Positions 1 to 5,598 of a stretch of 8,958 bases of DNA are shown in pieces (the stretch's first letter is position 1; each line of letters starts with the position of its first letter). The DNA comes from Bacteriovoracaceae bacterium UBA4097 (GTDB lineage: Bacteria; Bdellovibrionota; Bacteriovoracia; Bacteriovoracales; Bacteriovoracaceae). Made by a program: the position numbers and the translations under genes. Under the pieces are notes generated by a model, which saw only the letters and a program-made list of their open reading frames with translations, did not search any database and was not told the origin of the DNA. The stretch lies in assembly GCA_002381765.1 (NCBI GenBank), contig DFXX01000101.1:1-8958 (forward strand), read 5' to 3'.

Positions 1-29
1 GCAGTAGCAACGAGAAGCTTCTTTTTCAT
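1..29 (-). CDS. 5' end of a leftward gene, probable exported protein (partial)
   Basis: Reading leftwards from an ATG at 29-27 gives MKKKLLVAT followed by a partial codon at the window edge. Lysines after the initiator and then hydrophobic residues are how a signal peptide begins. A good ribosome binding site (GGAAGGA on the minus strand, about 5 bases before the ATG) supports this start. Nothing else of the protein is visible, so its function is unknown. It is divergent from the helicase gene, and the two share the 161-base gap at 30-190. Confidence 0.55.
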
Positions 30-190
30 TGGTATCCTTCCATAGAGTTAAAAATGAGCTGGTATTATTTTAAGGGCTAAAGGAAATATGGGAAATTTAG
101 AATATTTTACCCTATAACCTGACAAAAGGTGGGTCACATGGTACATCTGGCCCGATCTCCCTAAAAATATTGAAACATTACTGAGGCGCC
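30..190. promoter_or_regulatory. Divergent intergenic region with an imperfect dyad before the helicase gene
   Basis: This gap must carry the promoters of the leftward partial gene and the helicase gene. A good -10-like hexamer TATAAC lies at 113-118 on the plus strand, but no convincing -35 sits 16-18 bases upstream, so that promoter is only a candidate. A dyad lies at 131-153: GGGTCACATG (131-140), loop GTA, CATCTGGCCC (144-153). As RNA it would form nine pairs, including one G-U, interrupted by one C-C mismatch. If TATAAC is used, the hairpin would sit near the 5' end of the helicase leader. A GAGG ribosome binding site is at 182-185. Confidence 0.4.
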
Positions 191-1468
191 ATGGCTTTCT
201 TACCAAATGATCTGCATCCCGGACTTGAGGCTTATTTCAAGGAGCATGGACTTAAAACGCCCACATTGATTCAAAAACGGGTAATTCCTGAGATACTTAA
301 TCGGAAATCTGTTATCGTGCTATCTGAAACTGGTTCTGGAAAGACCCTCTCTTATGTGCTTCCCATCGCTTCGCGATTAAAGGAAATTGAAGATAAGGGA
401 AGAAAGAATGAACTTAGAGGGGCACCCTATGCTCTCATCGTCGCTCCCACTCGTGAATTGGCGAGCCAAATCCACGGTGTTTTTAAGGGTGTATCTCATC
501 ACTTGAAACTTAGAGTTAGAGATCTCACTGGGGGAGACACTCATGCCAAGATGAAGTCAGTTGCCAGTGGTTCTTATGAAGTGCTCATTGCCACTCCCTC
601 CCGTATTAAAAGTGCCATTAAGAAAAAAGAATTAAATCTCGGTCAGTTAAAATATGTGGTCTTTGATGAAGCTGATCAGCTGTTTGATATGGGCTTTAAG
701 AAAGATCTCGATTTTATGATCGAGTACTTTGATATGAATATGACTCAATTTAGCTTTATCACGGCGACTCTACCGACTGAAGTTGAGGAGTACATTGTTG
801 AGAAGTTTGTCGACATTGATTTTGTGAAACTGGCAGCCGATGGTTCGCATGCTCCTCAAAGTCGGATCGAAACCTATAATGTGAAAGTTGCACCTGCTGA
901 GAAAGATATGGTGGTGCGCATGTTTCTTGAGAAGCAGGCCCAAGGGCGGGGAATAATCTTTACCAACCAAAGAAATCAGGCCGAAGATCTCTTTAAATAT
1001 CTTTCTGAAAAAATGCCTAAGCTCAGGCTGAAACTTCTGCATGGAGATCTTGAGAAGAAAGATCGTGAAGCGGCGATTAAAGCCTTTATCGATAAAAAGG
1101 CGCAAGTTCTTGTGGCCACAGACGTGGCCGCACGAGGAATTGATATTCAGGACCTAGTGTGGGTTCTGAATTATGGGTTACCAAAAACCGCTATCTATTA
1201 TCTTCACCGTTGTGGTCGAGTGGCCCGAGGGGGGAATAAAGGGATTGTCTATAACTTGGTAGCAGGCCATGACTCTAAGATGATTGCCCAAATTAATGAA
1301 GCCATTAAGAATCAGAAGCATCTGAATCTTGACTCCATTCCCGAGGAGAAGATGAAGGCCGAGAAAAAAGTGGTGAAGAAAGTTGCCCCTCCCAAGAAGC
1401 CAGCGGCTTTCCGAGGTAAGACTCAGGATGCTCCCCCTAAGAGAAATAGGGGAATCAAGCGTCGCTAA
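191..1468 (+). CDS. DEAD-box ATP-dependent RNA helicase
   Basis: ATP-dependent RNA helicase of the DEAD-box family, which remodels RNA duplexes and RNA-protein complexes in ribosome assembly, RNA decay or cold adaptation. All core motifs are visible in order: Q-motif glutamine at residue 28, motif I ETGSGKT at 46-52, Ia PTRELASQ at 86-93, GG at 114-115, Ib TPSR at 135-138, DEAD at 159-162, motif III TAT at 191-193, IV IFTNQ at 256-260, V ATDVAARGID at 309-318, and VI starting HRCGRVAR at 339. Motif III (usually SAT) and motif VI (usually HRxGRxGR) are variants. A lysine/arginine/proline-rich tail from about residue 385 to 425 probably binds RNA. The length of 425 residues suits RhlE/SrmB/CshA-type enzymes, but I cannot choose among them. 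The ATG has a GAGG site 5 bases upstream. The stop overlaps the convergent regulator gene. Confidence 0.95.
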   Translation: MAFLPNDLHPGLEAYFKEHGLKTPTLIQKRVIPEILNRKSVIVLSETGSGKTLSYVLPIASRLKEIEDKGRKNELRGAPYALIVAPTRELASQIHGVFKGVSHHLKLRVRDLTGGDTHAKMKSVASGSYEVLIATPSRIKSAIKKKELNLGQLKYVVFDEADQLFDMGFKKDLDFMIEYFDMNMTQFSFITATLPTEVEEYIVEKFVDIDFVKLAADGSHAPQSRIETYNVKVAPAEKDMVVRMFLEKQAQGRGIIFTNQRNQAEDLFKYLSEKMPKLRLKLLHGDLEKKDREAAIKAFIDKKAQVLVATDVAARGIDIQDLVWVLNYGLPKTAIYYLHRCGRVARGGNKGIVYNLVAGHDSKMIAQINEAIKNQKHLNLDSIPEEKMKAEKKVVKKVAPPKKPAAFRGKTQDAPPKRNRGIKRR

Positions 1469-2400
1469 TTATCCTGATTTGCTAGATAAGCATCTAGGTC
1501 ATAGAGATCACTGAAAACTTCAACTCGCTTAAAGGCCCCTATTCTTAATGGGGCCTTACTTACCAACAAGATTTTTACATTCTGAGCTAGCTCATTATTA
1601 AGATCCGTTAGAAAGTTCTCACTAGTGTCGGAGGATATTCCCAATGGAAGATAAAGAATAATATGGGATGCATTTATAATGAGGGCCGTCTCTAGCAAGG
1701 CCTCTAAAGGTAGTTGTGAATTAAGATAAAAGTAATCCTTTTCCTTCTCACAGCAGACAAGTGCGCACAGCAGATGAGTTAAATCCTTCTTCCCATCATT
1801 CAATCCCATAATAAGATATTTCGATTTACGCCGCTTCTCGAGAGGGCGTTTGGAGTAGATCACCATCTCTCCATAAAATTTTACCAGGGCCTTTAAGGCA
1901 TAAAATTGAGCGGTCTGAAAGGATCCCGTTTTGAATCCCTCCTCAATTTCTTCAAAGACTGAGAGAAGAATTTTAAGAGCAAATTCACCGGGAGAATAGG
2001 CATCCTTAGCTTGGGATAGCAGATGAGAAACCACTCCTACATCGTAGGTTTTGACAGCTGCAAGAAGAGAAGCCTTCAATTCAGGAAGAGCTCTCTTTTC
2101 GCTCAAGGTGGGGCCACTGGTTCGTGCGTCGGTGCTTTTCATTAAACGCAGAAAGATTTCGCTTAATTCTTTACTAGGCAGATTTGCTACCTGGCTAATG
2201 GCACTACCGATATTTGTTAACTGGGCGAGAAGAATAAGCCGGTTTACGTCTTCTCGAGAATAAACTCGTCGACCCGTCTGGGTGCGCTCTGGAGTTACTG
2301 CGTTGTATCTTTTCTCCCAGGCACGAATGGTATGGGCCGACACACCTGAGGCCTCGGCCGCCATTTGGATGGAAAACCTTTTATCTTCATCTGAGGTCAT
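1465..2400 (-). CDS. MerR-family regulator of CarH/LitR architecture, cobalamin motifs degenerate
   Basis: A DNA-binding regulator of 311 residues. Residues 8-80 are a MerR winged helix, with HTIRAWEKRY at 23-32, the wing GRRVYSREDVNRL at 43-55 and a dimer-type helix after it. Residues about 105-180 look like the helical bundle of CarH/LitR proteins, and about 194-285 an alternating beta/alpha B12-binding (Rossmann-like) domain. In cobalamin-using relatives the bundle has Wx9EH and the next domain a ligand histidine in an ExHxxG-like motif. Here the matching sites read F156-x9-F166-Y167 and GKKD-LTH (203-209), with D206 where the histidine is expected. Light or B12 sensing is therefore doubtful. 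The gene is divergent from the SDR gene across 158 bases containing tandem repeats. A minus-strand AGGAAAGGG lies about 8 bases before the ATG. Its stop overlaps that of the helicase gene. Confidence 0.88.
   Translation of the reverse strand: MTSDEDKRFSIQMAAEASGVSAHTIRAWEKRYNAVTPERTQTGRRVYSREDVNRLILLAQLTNIGSAISQVANLPSKELSEIFLRLMKSTDARTSGPTLSEKRALPELKASLLAAVKTYDVGVVSHLLSQAKDAYSPGEFALKILLSVFEEIEEGFKTGSFQTAQFYALKALVKFYGEMVIYSKRPLEKRRKSKYLIMGLNDGKKDLTHLLCALVCCEKEKDYFYLNSQLPLEALLETALIINASHIILYLPLGISSDTSENFLTDLNNELAQNVKILLVSKAPLRIGAFKRVEVFSDLYDLDAYLANQDN
1532..1557. other. Perfect GC-rich hairpin inside the 3' end of the regulator gene
   Basis: AAGGCCCC (1532-1539) and GGGGCCTT (1550-1557) form a perfect 8-bp stem around a 10-base loop. 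It lies 64 bases beyond the helicase stop, within the antisense regulator gene. Neither side carries a proper T-run, so it is not a standard intrinsic terminator. Because the helicase and regulator genes overlap at their ends, it is still the nearest strong structure that a helicase transcript would meet. Confidence 0.4.
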
Positions 2401-2460
2401 ACATAAAACCCTTTCCTAAGATATATCTCACTGTCCTATAGGGCTTCCAGCGCTTGCAGA

Positions 2461-2504
2461 GACTTGTTTAGGTTTTGTTCAAGTATTGTGAAATATTGAT
2501 GTTT
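2461..2504. promoter_or_regulatory. Tandem 11-base direct repeats, candidate operator of the MerR/CarH-like regulator
   Basis: Three contiguous 11-base units run GACTTGTTTAG (2461-2471), GTTTTGTTCAA (2472-2482) and GTATTGTGAAA (2483-2493), sharing GnnTTGTnnA(A/G). A weaker fourth TATTG unit follows, shifted by one base (2494-2504). TTG triplets start at 2454, 2464, 2475, 2486, 2496 and 2504, so all but the last interval are 10-11 bases, one helical turn. CarH proteins are known to bind tandem 11-base direct repeats overlapping a -35 element. The neighbouring divergent regulator is the obvious candidate binder. Binding itself is inferred. Confidence 0.6.
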
Positions 2505-2509
2505 TGCAC

Positions 2510-2538
2510 TTAACCCTTTGTAACTTAGGGGATAGAAT
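2510..2538 (+). promoter_or_regulatory. Candidate promoter of the SDR epimerase gene
   Basis: TTAACC (2510-2515) and TAGAAT (2533-2538) match the sigma-70 consensus at 4 of 6 and 5 of 6 positions with a 17-base spacer. Transcription would start near 2545, about 23 bases before the ATG at 2568. A competing pair is TTGATG (2496-2501) and TGTAAC (2519-2524), also spaced by 17, whose -35 lies inside the fourth repeat. Both place RNA polymerase next to or over the 11-base repeats. Confidence 0.4.
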
Positions 2539-2567
2539 CTGGTTTTAAATACGAAAAGGTGAGATTC

Positions 2568-3479
2568 ATGAGAGTTCTAGTGACCGGTGCTACAGGCTTC
2601 ATTGGTAAAGTTATTGTTAGGCAATTATTGGAAGAAGGCACAGAAGTTGTAGTCCTTACTCGTAATATCGCAAAGGCAGCAATAATCCTGGGTAGTCGGT
2701 GTGAATATGTTCAGTGGTCTGATACCAACACCACACCTCCCTTAGAAGCCTTTGATCGGGTTGATGGTGTTATCAACCTTATGGGGGAAGGCATTTCTAA
2801 TAAGCGCTGGAGTGAGGAGCAGAAGAAAATCATCTATAATTCTCGCATCGATGGCACCGCTCGTTTAGTGGAAGCTCTTTCTCAATTAAAAAATAAACCA
2901 GAAGTTTTTGTCTCTACTTCTGCTATTGGCATCTATGGAAATAAAGGTGAAGAAGACGTAACTGAATCTTCAACAGTGGCCAATGATTTTCTAGCTCATG
3001 TTTGTAAAGACTGGGAGTTTGAAGCTAATAAGGCCCAGAACTTTGGTTATAGAGTTGTGATTATCAGAACCGGAATTGTTCTTGGTAGAGGAGGGGGAGC
3101 GCTTTCCAAAATGCTTCCTATCTTCAAGAAAGGTCTGGGGGGTTATCTAGGTTCTGGGAATCAATATATGAGCTGGATACATATCGAAGATCTGGCGGCC
3201 ATGTATGTAGAGGCCCTAAGAAATAATGCTCTTAAGGGTGCTCATAACGGAACAGCTCCTTATCCTGCCACCAATAAAGAATTTACTAAGGCCCTTGGAA
3301 AGGTCTTAAAGCGTCCAGCACTTTTCCCTGCACCTTCCTTTGCTCTTAAAACCATTTTAGGGGATATGTCGAGTCTACTGCTTGAAGGCCAGAAAGTACT
3401 TCCGGTGAAATTTAAGGAAGAAAAATTCAGATACAGATATCCAACTCTTGATATGGCGCTGAAAGAAACAGCTTATTAA
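2568..3479 (+). CDS. TIGR01777-family SDR NAD(P)-binding epimerase (YfcH/SDR39U1-like)
   Basis: An atypical extended short-chain dehydrogenase of 303 residues with no assigned substrate. The N-terminus has the nucleotide-binding GATGFIG (7-13). Family signatures follow: INLMGEGISNKRW (69-81), STSAIGIYG (116-124), GGALSKMLP (176-184), GSGNQYMSWIHIEDLA (195-210), a TAPYPATN segment (229-236), and the C-terminal ILGDMSSLLLEGQKVLP (263-279) and YPTLDMAL (291-298). The length is normal for the family. A GTG three codons upstream (2559) is open, but it falls inside the ribosome binding site AGGTGA (2557-2562), so the ATG is preferred. The gene is divergent from the MerR/CarH-like regulator and probably controlled by it. 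From general knowledge, genes of this family often occur beside LitR/CarH-type regulators and photolyases; no photolyase is present here. Confidence 0.93.
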   Translation: MRVLVTGATGFIGKVIVRQLLEEGTEVVVLTRNIAKAAIILGSRCEYVQWSDTNTTPPLEAFDRVDGVINLMGEGISNKRWSEEQKKIIYNSRIDGTARLVEALSQLKNKPEVFVSTSAIGIYGNKGEEDVTESSTVANDFLAHVCKDWEFEANKAQNFGYRVVIIRTGIVLGRGGGALSKMLPIFKKGLGGYLGSGNQYMSWIHIEDLAAMYVEALRNNALKGAHNGTAPYPATNKEFTKALGKVLKRPALFPAPSFALKTILGDMSSLLLEGQKVLPVKFKEEKFRYRYPTLDMALKETAY

Positions 3480-3481
3480 CA

Positions 3482-3847
3482 ATGAAGCTTATCACCTTTG
3501 TTATCCTCCTCCTTTCTTTTGCCTGTAATAAAGAGCTAAAGCACTCTAAAGAGAGTCTCTATAAAATGACCCTCAAGGCCGACCCAACGGCGGCCTTGAT
3601 TCTTCCTAAGAGTATGTCTGAAGGTATAAGTTGCGCTGATTATACTCAGGGATGTATTGGAGGACATACGGTTAAGGTAAAGGGATTGAATTTTATCGCG
3701 GTAGAGTTTGATAATACCAAGAATGCAAAAATAGCGGCCAAGAAGATCAAGGGCTACTATACCAGAAATTGGGTTCTAGATGATGTGACAGGTGAGCCAA
3801 TCCTGGAGCGCTTTGTGGTGGAACACTTAGAAGCCAAGAAACCTTAA
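3482..3847 (+). CDS. Small probable lipoprotein of unknown function
   Basis: A 121-residue protein that I do not recognise. Residues 1-14 form a short signal peptide, MKLITFVILLLSFA, and C15 is the likely lipidated cysteine. The lipobox LSFAC is loose, since S and F at -3 and -2 are uncommon. The mature part has two more cysteines, C51 and C58, in a CADYTQGC segment, a hydrophobic KGLNFIAVEFDNT strand, and a lysine-rich middle. The gene begins 2 bases after the SDR stop without a clear ribosome binding site, so it is probably translated by coupling in a two-gene operon. Codons 31-40 contain a strong hairpin. Its last 21 bases overlap the convergent haemoglobin gene. Confidence 0.75.
   Translation: MKLITFVILLLSFACNKELKHSKESLYKMTLKADPTAALILPKSMSEGISCADYTQGCIGGHTVKVKGLNFIAVEFDNTKNAKIAAKKIKGYYTRNWVLDDVTGEPILERFVVEHLEAKKP
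3573..3599. other. Perfect 9-bp inverted repeat inside the small lipoprotein gene
   Basis: TCAAGGCCG (3573-3581) and CGGCCTTGA (3591-3599) pair perfectly around a 9-base loop. The plus-strand continuation TTCTTCC is pyrimidine-rich but not a T-run. On the minus strand the stem is followed by GGGTCATTTTATAG, with a short T-run. It could attenuate SDR-operon transcription or stop readthrough from the leftward haemoglobin operon, or it may be a by-product of coding. Confidence 0.4.
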
Positions 3848-4195
3848 AAAGACACCTTCAAAAAAATTCAATCTAATTTTCCAGGCTTCGTTAAAATCAG
3901 TGAACTCCGGGTGAGCTTTTACTTCCTCATTCAAAGTCTTATGAAAGAGAACCATCCATCTCCCGAGTTCGCCTCGCTTAATTCCCATGACCAGATGAAG
4001 GTTCATAACATCGAATGAGTTGGTAGGAGACCTCTCGGTTGAGCCCAGAAGTTGAATATCCCAGAAAGAGGCAATGCGAGGAATATGCTCATTAAAATCT
4101 TTTATGATTCTGAAATGATATCCGATTAGGACGTCGCTCTTGGCCTTTTCATAAAAAGCACTTACCACGTGAAGAATCCAATCTCTTTCATTCAT
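3827..4195 (-). CDS. Group III truncated haemoglobin-like protein
   Basis: A 122-residue haem protein of the truncated globin (2/2 fold) superfamily, group III. Such proteins bind O2 or react with NO and peroxide in the cytoplasm. Compared from memory with Campylobacter Ctb, the key sites are kept: FY at 14-15 (tyrosine B10), EH at 36-37 (histidine E7), FW at 44-45, H67 as proximal haem ligand (F8), and RW at 79-80 (tryptophan G8) followed by the LFHKTL helix. The start overlaps the stop of the upstream GNAT-like gene in ATGA, and no strong ribosome binding site is seen, so translation is probably coupled. It is the last gene of the leftward operon. Its 3' end overlaps the convergent lipoprotein gene by 21 bases. 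The ligand chemistry and physiological role are unknown. Confidence 0.85.
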   Translation of the reverse strand: MNERDWILHVVSAFYEKAKSDVLIGYHFRIIKDFNEHIPRIASFWDIQLLGSTERSPTNSFDVMNLHLVMGIKRGELGRWMVLFHKTLNEEVKAHPEFTDFNEAWKIRLNFFEGVFLRFLGF

Positions 4196-5217
4196 AGGGG
4201 ATGACTAAGGGATTCGAGTCGAGAATAAAATGAATGGGTAATGGTTTTGGATTGAAAGCCCTGCTCTTGAAAAAATTGAAGATCGGCCCTATCTTCGAAG
4301 ACAAGCTTTGATCCAAATTTCATGAGATGGCATTTTCTCGCCTCAGGCATTTCAAAGAATTTAAGAATTGCATACTGGGTATAGAGTTCATCATCCACGA
4401 TGGACTGCCCTTCCGGCTCAAAGGGGAATGGCTCAAAGAAGATATTTCCATTCTTGCCTTTTAAAACCAGCAGGCATCCTAGAACTTCCAGATCTTTTTC
4501 GAAGGTGAGAACCTGCGCTCCCCAGCTGGCCCAGGTGTCTAGCTGCTCTTTATCGATGGGAAGTGTCTTTGGTGTCTCGTGGGTATTAGGATAGTCCCCA
4601 AGTTTGATCTCGGGATCCATGTGAAGCTTCTTCCAGCTATCTTTGATTTGTTTTCTCACACCACTTTCCAAACTCTGTAGATAGTCCTGATAAGTTTTGC
4701 AGGCGCGAGTTAACGGGTCGAGGATAAAGGATTCCCTGATCAGGGAAGGAGTTCCCCAGGTTGATTTGAAGTCCTGCAGTCCCTTCAGGCATACGATGTT
4801 CTGCGCTTTCACATCTTCGCGTAATTCATATTCAGCAATAAGTTCCTGAATCTTTTCTTTACCGGTTCGAGCGTACTTGGAATCGATAAGACAGAGTCCG
4901 TGACTGCCGTCTCCCACTTGCCAAGTGAGCTGTTTCCAGTGCTCATGGGCCTTATCCCAAAACTTAAGCCGCTTATACCATGGAATGAGATCCTTAGAGG
5001 GGAGTTGTCTCAAGCATAATTGGGCAAATCCAATGGGAGAGTTTTGCGTGGGTCCGAAGAAAAGAAAGTAAGTGAAGACGTCACTGGGTGGTGCTTTATC
5101 ATGTCTTTGCACCAAGGTATCAAAGCTTGCTACCTCTTCTTGGAGAAGAAATTCGATATTTGCTATAAATTCTGGGTCAATCTCATGGATTGAATGAAAT
5201 TTTTGTACAATGAGCAT
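4192..5217 (-). CDS. FemAB/GNAT-like protein of unknown substrate
   Basis: A 341-residue protein without an exact family name that I can give. The pattern suggests two acyltransferase-like halves. Residues 48-70 (FTYFLFFG to PIGFAQLCLR) form a beta pair. Residues 176-199 (TYQDYLQSLESGVRKQIKDSWKK) resemble the segment before the second domain in FemAB and DUF482/BioF2-like enzymes. Residues 245-262 (VLGCLLVLKGKNGNIFF) and 314-331 (QFFQEQGF to HSFY) look like the central and last strands of a GNAT fold. Transfer of an aminoacyl or acyl group is a guess. The ATG at 5217-5215 is the only likely start, because no other start codon lies between it and a stop at 5241-5239. That ATG sits in a hairpin loop and lacks a normally spaced ribosome binding site. 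The gene overlaps the downstream haemoglobin gene by 4 bases. Confidence 0.7.
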   Translation of the reverse strand: MLIVQKFHSIHEIDPEFIANIEFLLQEEVASFDTLVQRHDKAPPSDVFTYFLFFGPTQNSPIGFAQLCLRQLPSKDLIPWYKRLKFWDKAHEHWKQLTWQVGDGSHGLCLIDSKYARTGKEKIQELIAEYELREDVKAQNIVCLKGLQDFKSTWGTPSLIRESFILDPLTRACKTYQDYLQSLESGVRKQIKDSWKKLHMDPEIKLGDYPNTHETPKTLPIDKEQLDTWASWGAQVLTFEKDLEVLGCLLVLKGKNGNIFFEPFPFEPEGQSIVDDELYTQYAILKFFEMPEARKCHLMKFGSKLVFEDRADLQFFQEQGFQSKTITHSFYSRLESLSHPL

Positions 5218-5228
5218 ACTCTCATTGT
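5207..5228 (-). promoter_or_regulatory. Hairpin presenting the start codon of the GNAT-like gene in its loop
   Basis: On the minus strand ACAATGAG (5228-5221) and CTCATTGT (5214-5207) form a perfect 8-bp stem around the 6-base loop AGTATG, which contains the initiator ATG. A competing pairing joins ACTCTC (minus strand, 5249-5244) with GAGAGT (5223-5218), directly before the ATG. Both use the bases at 5221-5223, so the two folds are mutually exclusive. Control of translation is inferred. Confidence 0.4.
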
Positions 5229-5256
5229 GAGATATTTTTCAAGGAGAGTCAAAAAG

Positions 5257-5598
5257 TCAGGTAGAAAAAGGGCGGGCGCAGTAAGGGCAGAACTTCCAGA
5301 ACTGAATATCCAGCTCACTGCCACAGACGCACTGATAGCTGGCAGAGAGATCATCCAGGGAATCACCCAAGACGAAGATGTCGGGACGCATCGCTCGCAC
5401 CGTGAGTGAATTGGCCACATAACCACCGGGAATCAAGGGATCGGGTTTAAATTTGGCAGGAGCAATCTTTTCATCCACCCGTATCTGAACTTTGATATCC
5501 TGCTTTTGTTCGAGATCAAAATTAGGCATGCCTGCCATATTTTCTATTTCTTTGATCACTTCCAGAATTTTATTTGGATCATGATTGTGGTTTTTCAA
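5257..5598 (-). CDS. Small C-terminal zinc-ribbon protein of unknown function
   Basis: A 113-residue protein. The C-terminus carries C90-x-C92 and C104-P-Y-C107, a probable zinc ribbon whose first knuckle has one residue between cysteines instead of the usual two. Residues 8-22 look helical, and 35-85 contain beta-like stretches (KVQIRVDE, DIFVLGDSLDDLSASYQ). No signal peptide is seen, so it is probably cytoplasmic. The start is TTG at 5598-5596. The frame has no ATG or GTG upstream before a stop, the next ATG is residue 21, and a GGGGAC-type site lies about 4-8 bases before the TTG. The gene overlaps the end of the upstream gene by 20 bases, consistent with coupling. The gap to the GNAT-like gene is 39 bases, the largest inside this operon. 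Confidence 0.75.
   Translation of the reverse strand: MKNHNHDPNKILEVIKEIENMAGMPNFDLEQKQDIKVQIRVDEKIAPAKFKPDPLIPGGYVANSLTVRAMRPDIFVLGDSLDDLSASYQCVCGSELDIQFWKFCPYCARPFST

Noticed and set aside
770..1105. Minus-strand open frame opposite the helicase gene
   Set aside because: It is antisense to highly conserved helicase motifs and encodes no plausible protein.
2419..2428. Perfect palindrome AGATATATCT before the regulator gene
   Set aside because: Ten AT-rich bases can occur by chance, and I found no matching -35 or second copy to support a regulatory role.
2559..2567. GTG start extending the SDR protein by three residues
   Set aside because: The GTG lies within the AGGTGA ribosome binding site for the ATG at 2568, and MRVLVTGATG matches the family N-terminus.
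5163..5426. Minus-strand open frame of 87 codons overlapping the zinc-ribbon and GNAT-like genes
   Set aside because: It overlaps two better-supported genes in another frame and has no recognisable domain. Its internal ATG at 5225 only shadows the GNAT-like start.
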